23,112 nucleotides of DNA, from NCBI GenBank assembly GCA_022770425.1, contig JALEHY010000017.1:1-23112 (forward strand), given 5' to 3'. Position numbers and translations under genes: made by a program. Origin of the DNA: Parvimonas sp. GTDB lineage: Bacteria; Bacillota; Clostridia; Tissierellales; Peptoniphilaceae. The notes below the pieces were generated by a model. The model saw nothing but the letters and a program-made list of their open reading frames with translations, had not been told where the DNA came from and did not search any database. Positions 1 through 6,388 of the stretch are shown here, in pieces; position 1 is the first letter of the stretch, and each line of letters starts with the position of its first letter.

Positions 1-23
1 ACGTTTAATTTATCTTGAAATAG

Positions 24-52
24 ATTATACCCGATAAAAAACAACTTGTCAA
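24..52 (-). promoter_or_regulatory. Consensus sigma-A promoter reading out of the left edge
   Basis: On the minus strand a perfect TTGACA (47-52) and a perfect TATAAT (24-29) are separated by exactly 17 bases. Transcription would start near position 17 and run out of the window, so the gene it drives is not visible. The AT-rich stretch 53-155 upstream of it shows no further gene and no clear terminator for the bacteriocin cluster. Confidence 0.75.
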
Positions 53-154
53 TAGTTTTTCAAAAAAATTTTATACTAAAAATTTATAAAAAATTTAATT
101 TCACTGTGTACATCATTACATAATTAAAATAAAATTAACACGAGATGCTAAACC

Positions 155-240
155 TTTACTTATCGTCTTTCTTTAAAAAATATAAAGTAATACACATCAA
201 AATCAAAAGTATCAAACTTATTACACTTCTTAAGCCCATA
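155..240. repeat. 86-bp direct repeat, left copy
   Basis: Positions 155-240 match 3634-3719 with two differences in 86 bases, one silent and one Val/Ile. The repeat covers the whole 27-codon peptide gene and almost nothing else; upstream sequence (RBS side) is only loosely similar. The two copies lie in the same orientation and bracket the bacteriocin genes. Confidence 0.9.
156..239 (-). CDS. 27-residue hydrophobic cationic peptide, copy 1 (candidate bacteriocin immunity peptide)
   Basis: A short reading frame begins with ATG at 239 behind a good GGAGG site (spacing about 5). It encodes 27 residues: a short N-terminus with one Arg, one predicted membrane segment of about 18 residues, and a charged tail FLKKDDK. 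It starts 10 bases after the stop of the ABC ATPase gene, so it is the last gene of the bacteriocin operon. That is where circularin-type clusters carry their small hydrophobic immunity peptide (CirE position). The known immunity peptides are longer, near 50 residues, so the role is inferred from position and character. A near-identical copy lies at 3635-3718, differing by one Val/Ile exchange. A type I toxin-like membrane peptide is an alternative reading. Confidence 0.6.
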   Translation of the reverse strand: MGLRSVISLILLILMCITLYFLKKDDK

Positions 241-249
241 AATCCTCCG

Positions 250-879
250 CTAAAACACTAACTTTTCCAATCTGATTTTCCTTGTACTTATCTTTTTAAA
301 CTCTTCTATGTGAGTAACCATCAAAACAGCTTTTTGTTTTTCATCGGATATCTGTTTTATTTTTTCAATCATAAATTCTTGAGTATCTTTATCTAATGCA
401 GTAAATGGTTCATCTAAAATCAAAATATTAAATTTTTTTGACAACATAATTGATAAGTACAACTTATTTCTTGTTCCTTGTGATAGTTTTTTAACCAAAA
501 AATTTTCATACTTATCAATATTCAATTGTTTACACAAAATTTTCACTTTTTTAGTAAAATTTTCATCTTCTCTAAATAACATTTTAAAAAACTCAATATT
601 CTCATTCAATGTCAAATAATCATAAAGTGTATCTTCACTCATAACAAAAGAAATATTTTTAAGTAAATTTTTCCGGTCAAAAACTTCCATGCCATTTATA
701 TACACATTTTTTCCATTGTTTATAATACCTGTAATACACTTAAGCAAAGTAGTCTTTCCAACTGCATTATCTCCGTCAAGTAAAACTATTTCATTTTCAT
801 TTACATATAAATTCAAATCTTTTAAAACCAAATTATCTTCATAGCCAAAAGTTAAACCTCTAACTTCTAAAATTTTCAT
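250..879 (-). CDS. ABC transporter ATP-binding protein of the circular bacteriocin cluster (CirD-like)
   Basis: This 209-residue protein is a single ABC ATPase domain. Visible motifs are Walker A GDNAVGKT (36-43), signature LSQG (132-135), Walker B ILILDEP ending in Asp156-Glu157, and an H-loop VTH near residue 190. It has no membrane segments, so it must pair with a membrane subunit; the SpoIIM-like protein and the large membrane protein immediately upstream are the candidates. In circularin/uberolysin-type clusters the same trio is needed for production, export and partly for self-protection. The start ATG at 879 has an AAGGAG site. The gene follows the SpoIIM-like gene by 12 bases and precedes the small peptide gene by 10, so all are probably one transcript. 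The ATPase assignment is secure; the bacteriocin role rests on context. Confidence 0.9.
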   Translation of the reverse strand: MKILEVRGLTFGYEDNLVLKDLNLYVNENEIVLLDGDNAVGKTTLLKCITGIINNGKNVYINGMEVFDRKNLLKNISFVMSEDTLYDYLTLNENIEFFKMLFREDENFTKKVKILCKQLNIDKYENFLVKKLSQGTRNKLYLSIMLSKKFNILILDEPFTALDKDTQEFMIEKIKQISDEKQKAVLMVTHIEEFKKISTRKIRLEKLVF

Positions 880-891
880 ATAGCTCTCCTT

Positions 892-1470
892 TTAATTAAG
901 TTTAACAACCGACACTATAACCTCTACTATACCGGCAATTAAAAAAATAAACACATCTAATATAAATGTAGCAATTAAAAAATAACAAATATTTTCAACA
1001 ACACATTTTATAGAAGTTTCTCTTTTAACAACTTTAGGGATATATCTTATCCCAATAAGTATAATATATAATACTGCTGTCAATGAAACTACCATTCCAA
1101 AAATTTCAAATACTCCATGTGGTATAAGTTTATAAAATAATCGTATTTTATTACTATGTACCAATGAATTCGATATTATGCCCAAACTTACAACATTATT
1201 AATCAAAGAAAATATAGTATAAATTCCAAATGTTAATATACCTAATAAATAATTTTTAGCTATAAGCATTAAATTCGAACTAACAACATAAACATAATCA
1301 ACAGTTTTTTCATTAATTTTTGACATATCTAAAAAATTATATTGAATCGAATCAAATGCCATATAAATAATTATAAAAAAACAAATTAAAGTTATTATAA
1401 CAGTAATTATCCAATAAAATTTATTTTTTAAATATTTTAGCAAAATCAACTGAAAAATCACCACTTTCAA
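892..1470 (-). CDS. SpoIIM/DUF95 family membrane protein (CirC-like)
   Basis: This protein of up to 192 residues has an N-terminal hydrophobic segment (about 20-37), several further predicted membrane helices (about 70-105, 120-140, 160-188), and the DUF95/SpoIIM hallmark PHGVFE at residues 117-122. DUF95 proteins are a constant part of circular bacteriocin clusters, where they work with the ABC ATPase in maturation, export or immunity. The longest frame starts with TTG at 1470 and overlaps the end of the preceding gene by 50 bases. A TTG near 1449, behind a GTGGTG stretch, is another possible start. Its position between the large membrane protein and the ATPase matches the B-C-D order of circularin-type clusters. 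The family call is strong; the exact start is uncertain. Confidence 0.85.
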   Translation of the reverse strand: MKVVIFQLILLKYLKNKFYWIITVIITLICFFIIIYMAFDSIQYNFLDMSKINEKTVDYVYVVSSNLMLIAKNYLLGILTFGIYTIFSLINNVVSLGIISNSLVHSNKIRLFYKLIPHGVFEIFGMVVSLTAVLYIILIGIRYIPKVVKRETSIKCVVENICYFLIATFILDVFIFLIAGIVEVIVSVVKLN

Positions 1471-3115
1471 TAAAATTTATAATATTTTCATATATCTTAT
1501 CCATTATAAAATACAAAACTGTTATAGACACTGCAACACAAAAAAAATTAATAAAAAATAATATATATGTTTTTGAAAAATTAAACAAAAGTGTAAATAT
1601 CAATGAAAATGTAATTTCAAGTATTACTGATTTAAAAAATATGGAAAGTACAAAAAAATCATTGACTCCAAATTCTAACACCCTCGACTCATTCAAATAC
1701 TTGAAATAATCTTTGTAATCTATTCTCGTATAAATAAGATTATTAATCAAATATAACTTTGGAAAAATATATAAAATCAATAAGTTTAAAACATTTGCAA
1801 TTATGATAAAGTAAATCGGCATATCTAAAGAAATGTACATAATATTATAAACAATTAACATAAACAACAGAGAAAGCGACCTTACTATATAATAAAACTT
1901 TAATTTTGCTTTTATTAATTTCCTTTTATCAAATCCCAAATTATTACAAACAAGTAAAGTGTTATAATCAGAAATAAAAGACATATTTACAATTAACTTT
2001 ACTCCGATAGTTGAACTTATATCAAGTATTATTGTAAGTACAGTTACTAAAAACATAATCAAATATGAACTTGAGTATTTAAATTTATACACAATCAAAT
2101 AAATTGCAATTAAGAAAGAAAAAGATCTGTCGGGAAAAACAATGAAAAAATAATCTTTAAAATTATATTTATAAATATTAACAAATAAGGAAATTTCTTT
2201 ATTTATTAACTTTTTTTGTGTTTCATTCTCACAGAAAAAATTCAAAGTCCTCTTTACAACTTTTAAAAACAAAAAATTTTTGACAATATTTTTATCATCT
2301 TCTGCTTCTGAATATGAGTCATGATTTAATTTTTTAAATGTAAACAAAACAAGGAATATGCTGATTACAAAATATATTAACATTAATAAGAGAAATAATT
2401 TTGCATCTATCTTAAAAAACATTAAATATCGTTCCGCTAATTTCATTATTTCCGTTTTAAAAACGTTAAATATACTCCCGTTGTTTAAATTTTCTTTAAA
2501 TAACCCAAAGCCTTTAATAACAAAATCTATAAAACAGTATACGAACCCAATTGTAAATATAACAGAAAATAAGTAGTTTATAAATGAAAACAGTTTTTTA
2601 CACCTAAAACTTGCGTTTTGAATAACAAAAAATATGCTCAAAATCGAGGCATATAGCAAAACAGAAAAAAGAGCAATGGATATTACATCAATAAAAGAAA
2701 TTTTTGTAAAAATTAAAAACAAAAAGCAAAACAAAATAATATTATTTTCAATAAGGAATTTCAAAATTAAATTTCCAATCAAAATAATCAAAAATCTCCT
2801 CTTAAAATTCGGAATTTCACAAACAAAATCATTTCTGTAAAAAAGCATCCACTGCTTGTTATCAATTCCAATTAATAAACTCAAAATCAAACTCAATATT
2901 ATATAAAAGTTAAGTGTTGAAGATTTAATAAAAATTTGTAAAATAAATATTGAAATAAGCAAAAAAATATAGTTTTTCAAAAAATATACTGTTGAAAACA
3001 AAATCTTTTTTAGCTTATAAGTAAAATTTAAAAATTTATATCTTTCAAAGAAAAAATTTTTATTAATGTTAAACATCAAAAATATAAACATTTTTACATA
3101 AATTAAAAAATTCAT
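1421..3115 (-). CDS. Large multi-spanning membrane protein of the circular bacteriocin cluster (CirB-like)
   Basis: This protein of about 564 residues is very rich in Phe, Ile, Leu and Lys, with roughly a dozen predicted membrane segments spread over its length and a central hydrophilic stretch. I recognise no catalytic motif. Circularin-type clusters carry one large polytopic membrane protein directly after the precursor gene, thought to act in cleavage, circularisation or export; its size and position here fit. I chose ATG at 3115, preceded by AGGAAAGTG; a GTG at 3124 is an alternative that would leave only two bases after the AGGA. The 3' end overlaps the SpoIIM-like gene, which suggests translational coupling. 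The sequence diverges fast in this family, so assignment comes from architecture and order, not from a sequence motif. Confidence 0.7.
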   Translation of the reverse strand: MNFLIYVKMFIFLMFNINKNFFFERYKFLNFTYKLKKILFSTVYFLKNYIFLLISIFILQIFIKSSTLNFYIILSLILSLLIGIDNKQWMLFYRNDFVCEIPNFKRRFLIILIGNLILKFLIENNIILFCFLFLIFTKISFIDVISIALFSVLLYASILSIFFVIQNASFRCKKLFSFINYLFSVIFTIGFVYCFIDFVIKGFGLFKENLNNGSIFNVFKTEIMKLAERYLMFFKIDAKLFLLLMLIYFVISIFLVLFTFKKLNHDSYSEAEDDKNIVKNFLFLKVVKRTLNFFCENETQKKLINKEISLFVNIYKYNFKDYFFIVFPDRSFSFLIAIYLIVYKFKYSSSYLIMFLVTVLTIILDISSTIGVKLIVNMSFISDYNTLLVCNNLGFDKRKLIKAKLKFYYIVRSLSLLFMLIVYNIMYISLDMPIYFIIIANVLNLLILYIFPKLYLINNLIYTRIDYKDYFKYLNESRVLEFGVNDFFVLSIFFKSVILEITFSLIFTLLFNFSKTYILFFINFFCVAVSITVLYFIMDKIYENIINFIESGDFSVDFAKIFKK

Positions 3116-3140
3116 CTTTATCACTTTCCTAAATAGATTT

Positions 3141-3180
3141 ATAACAGTGAAAGATGAAAGTTTTCACCTTTCACCGTTAT
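3141..3180 (-). terminator. Intercistronic hairpin after the bacteriocin precursor
   Basis: Arms 3141-3156 and 3165-3180 pair over 16 positions with two G-U wobbles and an 8-base loop that can pair further. On the transcript it is not followed by a clear U-run. It therefore looks like an mRNA-stabilising hairpin or partial attenuator, of the kind found between highly expressed peptide bacteriocin genes and their downstream transport genes. Confidence 0.75.
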
Positions 3181-3190
3181 ATAAATAATA

Positions 3191-3412
3191 CTATAAAGCA
3201 ATTGCTGCTTTTTTGCTAAGTCCTTTTATTGCTTGTTTCAGACCAAGTTTCACAGCACTTTTCATAAGAGCAGCAGTTCCTCCGGACACTATTCCAGCAA
3301 CTAAAAATCCTGCATCAATCATCCAAACCTACCAAGCAGAACCAGTTAAATAAGCATGAACTAAACTACCAACAGACCAAGAAGTTCCTAAAACTTCAAC
3401 AATTTTTAACAT
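3191..3412 (-). pseudogene. Circular bacteriocin precursor (circularin/AS-48-like) interrupted by an in-frame amber codon
   Basis: The frame opens with ATG at 3412 and ends with TAG at 3191-3193, giving 73 codons, but codon 28 (3329-3331) is TAG. The N-terminal 27 residues (start MLKIVEVLGTSW) and the 45 residues after the stop together resemble circularin A and AS-48 as I recall them. They show a short leader, an early LG, a central SGGTAALM resembling circularin's SGGAGTLM, and a Lys-rich helical end KKAAIAL, with a hydrophobic final residue as in carnocyclin A. The total length also fits. The frame lies downstream of a good promoter and is followed by a stable hairpin and the B-C-D-E genes. 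A second ATG at codon 31 (3320-3322) has the same weak GTAGG-N5-ATG context as the first start. The sequence may be a nonsense mutant, a sequencing error, a suppressed stop or a split peptide. Confidence 0.75.
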
Positions 3413-3451
3413 AATTACCTACTATATTTAAATATTTTTGCTAGCACAAAT

Positions 3452-3480
3452 ACATTATCATATTAAAAAATGATTGTCAA
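3452..3480 (-). promoter_or_regulatory. Promoter of the bacteriocin operon
   Basis: On the minus strand TTGACA (3475-3480) and TAATGT (3452-3457) are 17 bases apart, 40 bases upstream of the precursor start. GATAAT, two bases upstream of that -10 and overlapping it, is an alternative. The promoter lies just after the terminator that closes the ecf transcript. Confidence 0.75.
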
Positions 3481-3551
3481 TATCTTTTACGGTTTATATT
3501 ATATTTTTAAATTTTTATTGATATATTATAAATAACTAATTTAAAAATAAT

Positions 3552-3583
3552 AAAAAAATGCTACTCACATAATGAATAACATT
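3552..3583 (-). terminator. Terminator of the ecf operon plus peptide copy 2
   Basis: On the minus strand an 11-bp stem (3557-3567 with 3573-3583, two G-U pairs, 5-base loop) is followed directly by a U-run encoded at 3552-3556. This is a plausible rho-independent terminator separating ecfA1-A2-T-peptide from the bacteriocin promoter. Confidence 0.65.
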
Positions 3584-3633
3584 CTTTTTAAAGTAAAATT
3601 ATATATTTAAATAAAAAAATATTCAACATTTTA

Positions 3634-3719
3634 TTTACTTATCGTCTTTCTTTAAAAAATATAAAGTAATACACATCAAAACCAAAAGTATCAAACTTAT
3701 TACACTTCTTAATCCCATA
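3634..3719. repeat. 86-bp direct repeat, right copy
   Basis: This is the partner of 155-240 in the same orientation, with two mismatches. Together the copies delimit a block of about 3.4 kb that contains exactly the bacteriocin genes. Confidence 0.9.
3635..3718 (-). CDS. 27-residue hydrophobic cationic peptide, copy 2, behind ecfT
   Basis: This is the second copy of the peptide encoded at 156-239, identical but for one Val in place of Ile. The ATG at 3718 lies 15 bases after the ecfT stop, with a weaker GGCGGG-type ribosome site than copy 1. Because no promoter is visible between ecfT and this gene and a terminator follows at 3552-3583, it should be expressed with the ecf operon, independent of the bacteriocin promoter. 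If the peptide gives immunity, this copy would provide constitutive protection. If it is unrelated to the bacteriocin, this may be the ancestral site at which the cluster inserted. Confidence 0.6.
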   Translation of the reverse strand: MGLRSVISLILLVLMCITLYFLKKDDK

Positions 3720-3733
3720 TTCCCGCCAAAGTA

Positions 3734-4549
3734 CTAATTAAAAATAAAAATATTTACATAATATCTTGATGCTATTACAAGGCCAAAAAATATTGTTATT
3801 AAAATCATCGTTATATAATCTTTTTTTTCATATTTTAATACATTCATCCTCGTTCTTCCGTTTCCGCCACGATAACATCTTGATTCCATTGCTATCGCCA
3901 ATTCGTCAGCTCTTTTTAAAGCATTTACAAAAAGCGGAACCAAAATCGGAATTAAACTTTTTGCTCTTTGTACTAATGTTCCGCTTTCAAAGTCAGCTCC
4001 TCTTGCAGTTTGTGCCTTTATTATTTTATCCATTTCTTCTAAAATCGTAGGAATAAATCTAAGTGCAATTGTCATCATCATAGCAACAGAATGTGCAGGA
4101 AATTTTACTTTTTCAAGAGGTTTCATAACATACTCTAAAGCGTCTGTCATAACAATCGGGCTTGTTGTAAAAGTCAAAAGACTTGTCCCCATAACCAAAA
4201 GCATAATTCTTATACTCATAAAAAGACTTAATTTAAGTCCTTCTTTAGTTATCGTTATAATCTGGAATTTAAAAATTATTTCTCCCGGAGTCAAAAGCAA
4301 ATTCAAAATAACCGTTGCAAGTACGACATAAAAAATTCCTTTTAATCCTTTTAAAACCATTAAAAACGGTAACTTTGCTACCTTTATAATTAAAAACAAA
4401 AGCAAACTTACCGGTATGAATATTAAAAAACTTTTTATAAAAAAAATTGAGATTATAAATAAAAATATAAAATAAAGTTTTAATCTCGGATCAAGTTTGT
4501 GTATAAAACTTTCTCCCGGGAAAAAACGACCTATAGAAATATTTTTCAT
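3734..4549 (-). CDS. ecfT: ECF transporter transmembrane protein EcfT
   Basis: This 271-residue membrane protein is the scaffold subunit of energy-coupling factor importers. It links two ATPases to exchangeable substrate-binding S components for vitamins and micronutrients. About five to six membrane segments are predicted (near 27-55, 70-86, 108-128, and the C-terminal 246-268). The two coupling motifs that contact the ATPases are visible in the cytoplasmic helices: ARG at 182-184 and SRC at 223-225, the latter in the context AMESRCYRGG. The start ATG at 4549 lies 4 bases past the ecfA2 stop. No S component is encoded in the window, so substrate cannot be inferred; a shared group II module is likely. 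The family call is secure. Confidence 0.95.
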   Translation of the reverse strand: MKNISIGRFFPGESFIHKLDPRLKLYFIFLFIISIFFIKSFLIFIPVSLLLFLIIKVAKLPFLMVLKGLKGIFYVVLATVILNLLLTPGEIIFKFQIITITKEGLKLSLFMSIRIMLLVMGTSLLTFTTSPIVMTDALEYVMKPLEKVKFPAHSVAMMMTIALRFIPTILEEMDKIIKAQTARGADFESGTLVQRAKSLIPILVPLFVNALKRADELAIAMESRCYRGGNGRTRMNVLKYEKKDYITMILITIFFGLVIASRYYVNIFIFN

Positions 4550-4553
4550 AAAT

Positions 4554-5405
4554 CTATCTCTCCATTTCTCTTTTTATTTCTTTGTGTGCCTCTTCAACCG
4601 TTAAAATATTTTCAGAAAAATCGTAACCTTTTTTTCTCATATTATCCATAAGTTCAGTAATTTGCGGAACATCAAGCCCAACAGATTTTAAATCGGCAAC
4701 ATCACTAAAAGCCTCTCTTGTAGGCTTGTCAAAATGAATTTTTCCGTCTTTCATTACAATAATTCTGTTTACAAGTTTAGCAACATCTTCCATACTGTGA
4801 GAAATAAGTACAACAGTTATGTTACTTTCTTCATACAATTTTCTTATCTGTGAAAAAAGTTCATCTCTTCCTTTCGGATCAAGTCCTGCAGTCGGTTCAT
4901 CTAAAATCAAAATTTCCGGTTTCATTGCCAAAATCCCTGCTATGGCAACTCTTCTTTTTTGTCCCCCTGAAATTTCAAACGGAGATTTATCCTTTTTAGT
5001 CTCATAATCAAGTCCTACAACTTTCATTGCGTCCTTAACTCTTTTCATAACCTCTTTATCATCAAGCCCCATATTTTTAGGCCCAAAAGCAATATCTTTT
5101 TCGATAGTTTCCTCAAAAAGTTGATACTCAGGATATTGAAAAACAAGTCCTATTTTGTATCTTATCTTACTTTTTACAAAATTTTTATCCTTTGTATTTT
5201 CATTTCCTATTATAACATTTCCGCTTTTTGGTTTTAAAAGTCCGTTAAAATGTTGTATAAGGGTTGACTTTCCGCTTCCTGTATGTCCTATTATTCCAAC
5301 AAATTCACCTTTTTTTATTTCAAAACTTACATTATCCAAAGCAAGTTTTTCAAAAGGAGTTTTTTCTCCATAAATATAACTTACATTTTTAAAACTTATA
5401 TCCAT
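4554..5405 (-). CDS. ecfA2: ECF transporter ATPase EcfA2
   Basis: This 283-residue ABC ATPase has Walker A GHTGSGKST (40-48), Q-loop VFQYPEYQLFE, signature SGGQKRR, Walker B ILILDEPTAGLDP and H-loop ISHS, followed by the C-terminal extension typical of Ecf ATPases (VPQITELM). Together with EcfA1 it forms the ATP-hydrolysing heterodimer on EcfT. The start codon overlaps the ecfA1 stop by one base (TAATG), so translation is coupled. Order A1-A2-T is the usual Firmicutes arrangement. Confidence 0.95.
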   Translation of the reverse strand: MDISFKNVSYIYGEKTPFEKLALDNVSFEIKKGEFVGIIGHTGSGKSTLIQHFNGLLKPKSGNVIIGNENTKDKNFVKSKIRYKIGLVFQYPEYQLFEETIEKDIAFGPKNMGLDDKEVMKRVKDAMKVVGLDYETKKDKSPFEISGGQKRRVAIAGILAMKPEILILDEPTAGLDPKGRDELFSQIRKLYEESNITVVLISHSMEDVAKLVNRIIVMKDGKIHFDKPTREAFSDVADLKSVGLDVPQITELMDNMRKKGYDFSENILTVEEAHKEIKREMER

Positions 5406-6250
5406 TATTTTAATTTTTTCTCCAAAAATTCCATCATTTCATCATTAGTTAATATACCTTTAGGAATATCTATTCCATCTTTATTCAGCAAATAAGAAAG
5501 TTCCGTTACTTGAGGAACCGAAAGTCCAAGTTCTATCATTCTTTCAACATTAGAAAAAACATTTTTTGTTTTGTCATCTAATTCGATAAGACCTTCATTT
5601 AAAACAATAACTCTATCTGCAAGCACCGCCTCTTCCATATAATGAGTTATATAAATAACAGTTTTATTCTCTTCTGTGTTCAATTTAATTATTGTATCCA
5701 TAATTCCTTTACGACCTATCGGATCAAGCATAGCGGTAGATTCATCAAAGATAATTATTTCAGGATTCATAGCCAAAACTCCGGCTATTGCTATCCTTTG
5801 CTTTTGCCCACCTGAAAGCATATGCGGAGAATGTTTTTTATAGTTTTCCATACCGACTATTTTTAATGCCTTATCAACTCTTTTTCTGATTTCATCTGAT
5901 TCAATACCCAAGTTTTCAGGTCCAAATGCAACATCTTCCTCAACAACAGTTGCAACCAACTGATTATCCGGATTTTGAAATACCATAGCACAATTTTGAC
6001 GAATATCCCATATATTTTTCTCATCTTTAGTATTCATTCCAAAAATTTCAATCTCTCCCTCAGTTGGGACTATCTGAGCATTTAAAAGTTTTGCCAAAGT
6101 TGATTTACCACTTCCGTTATGTCCTAAAACAGCAACAAGCTCTCCTTTATCTATACTTAAATCTATTTTATTAATTCCAATATTTTTGGGTGAATTTTCA
6201 TTTTCACCTTCATATTCATATCTTAAATTTTTTATATTTATAACTTGCAT
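5405..6250 (-). CDS. ecfA1: ECF transporter ATPase EcfA1
   Basis: This 281-residue ABC ATPase has Walker A GHNGSGKST (43-51), Q-loop VFQNPDNQLVA, signature LSGGQKQR and Walker B IIIFDESTAMLDP. DES in place of DEP is characteristic of EcfA1 against EcfA2. The C-terminal Ecf extension includes LSVPQVTEL. It is the first gene of the ecfA1-ecfA2-ecfT operon. The ATG at 6250 has a GAGGTAAG site about 11 bases upstream. A promoter at 6282-6310 precedes it, and the gene is divergent from folA across the tandem repeat block. Confidence 0.95.
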   Translation of the reverse strand: MQVINIKNLRYEYEGENENSPKNIGINKIDLSIDKGELVAVLGHNGSGKSTLAKLLNAQIVPTEGEIEIFGMNTKDEKNIWDIRQNCAMVFQNPDNQLVATVVEEDVAFGPENLGIESDEIRKRVDKALKIVGMENYKKHSPHMLSGGQKQRIAIAGVLAMNPEIIIFDESTAMLDPIGRKGIMDTIIKLNTEENKTVIYITHYMEEAVLADRVIVLNEGLIELDDKTKNVFSNVERMIELGLSVPQVTELSYLLNKDGIDIPKGILTNDEMMEFLEKKLK

Positions 6251-6281
6251 AGTATTTACTTACCTCACTTACTAACAATTA

Positions 6282-6310
6282 ATAATATCACAATTATATT
6301 TTTTTTTCAA
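6282..6310 (-). promoter_or_regulatory. Promoter of the ecf operon
   Basis: On the minus strand TTGAAA (6305-6310) and TATTAT (6282-6287), spaced 17 bases with a TG one base before the -10, lie about 30 bases upstream of ecfA1. No riboswitch-like fold was evident in the leader. Confidence 0.6.
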
Positions 6311-6341
6311 ATTTCAAAAAATGTTATTATTTTAAAATTTG

Positions 6342-6388
6342 TGTTATAATAATTATAAGTTTACACCTTGTGGTAAACTTATAATTAT
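6342..6388 (+). promoter_or_regulatory. Extended -10 element plus 16-bp inverted repeat heading the repeat array
   Basis: TGTTATAAT at 6342-6350 is an extended -10. Overlapping it, positions 6349-6364 and 6373-6388 form a perfect 16-bp inverted repeat around the 8-base loop ACCTTGTG. Only this first copy has the full palindrome; in later units the left arm is replaced by the repeat junction and only TTAC/GTAA remain paired. Confidence 0.65.

Noticed and set aside
2358..2840. Two plus-strand frames of about 70 codons
   Set aside because: They lie antisense inside the large membrane protein gene, have no ribosome site, and reflect its A/T-rich codon bias.
3329..3331. Amber codon read as pyrrolysine
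   Set aside because: No pyl genes are visible and no reason exists for pyrrolysine in a bacteriocin; mutation or error is simpler.
3191..3412. Unmodified two-peptide (class IIb) bacteriocin made of two separate genes
   Set aside because: The halves have no double-glycine leaders and lie in one frame across a single stop; their joined length and order match a circular bacteriocin, so a split class IIb pair is less likely, though not excluded.
155..3719. Insertion sequence or transposon carrying the bacteriocin genes
   Set aside because: No transposase, no terminal inverted repeats and no short target duplication; the flanking direct repeats are full small genes.
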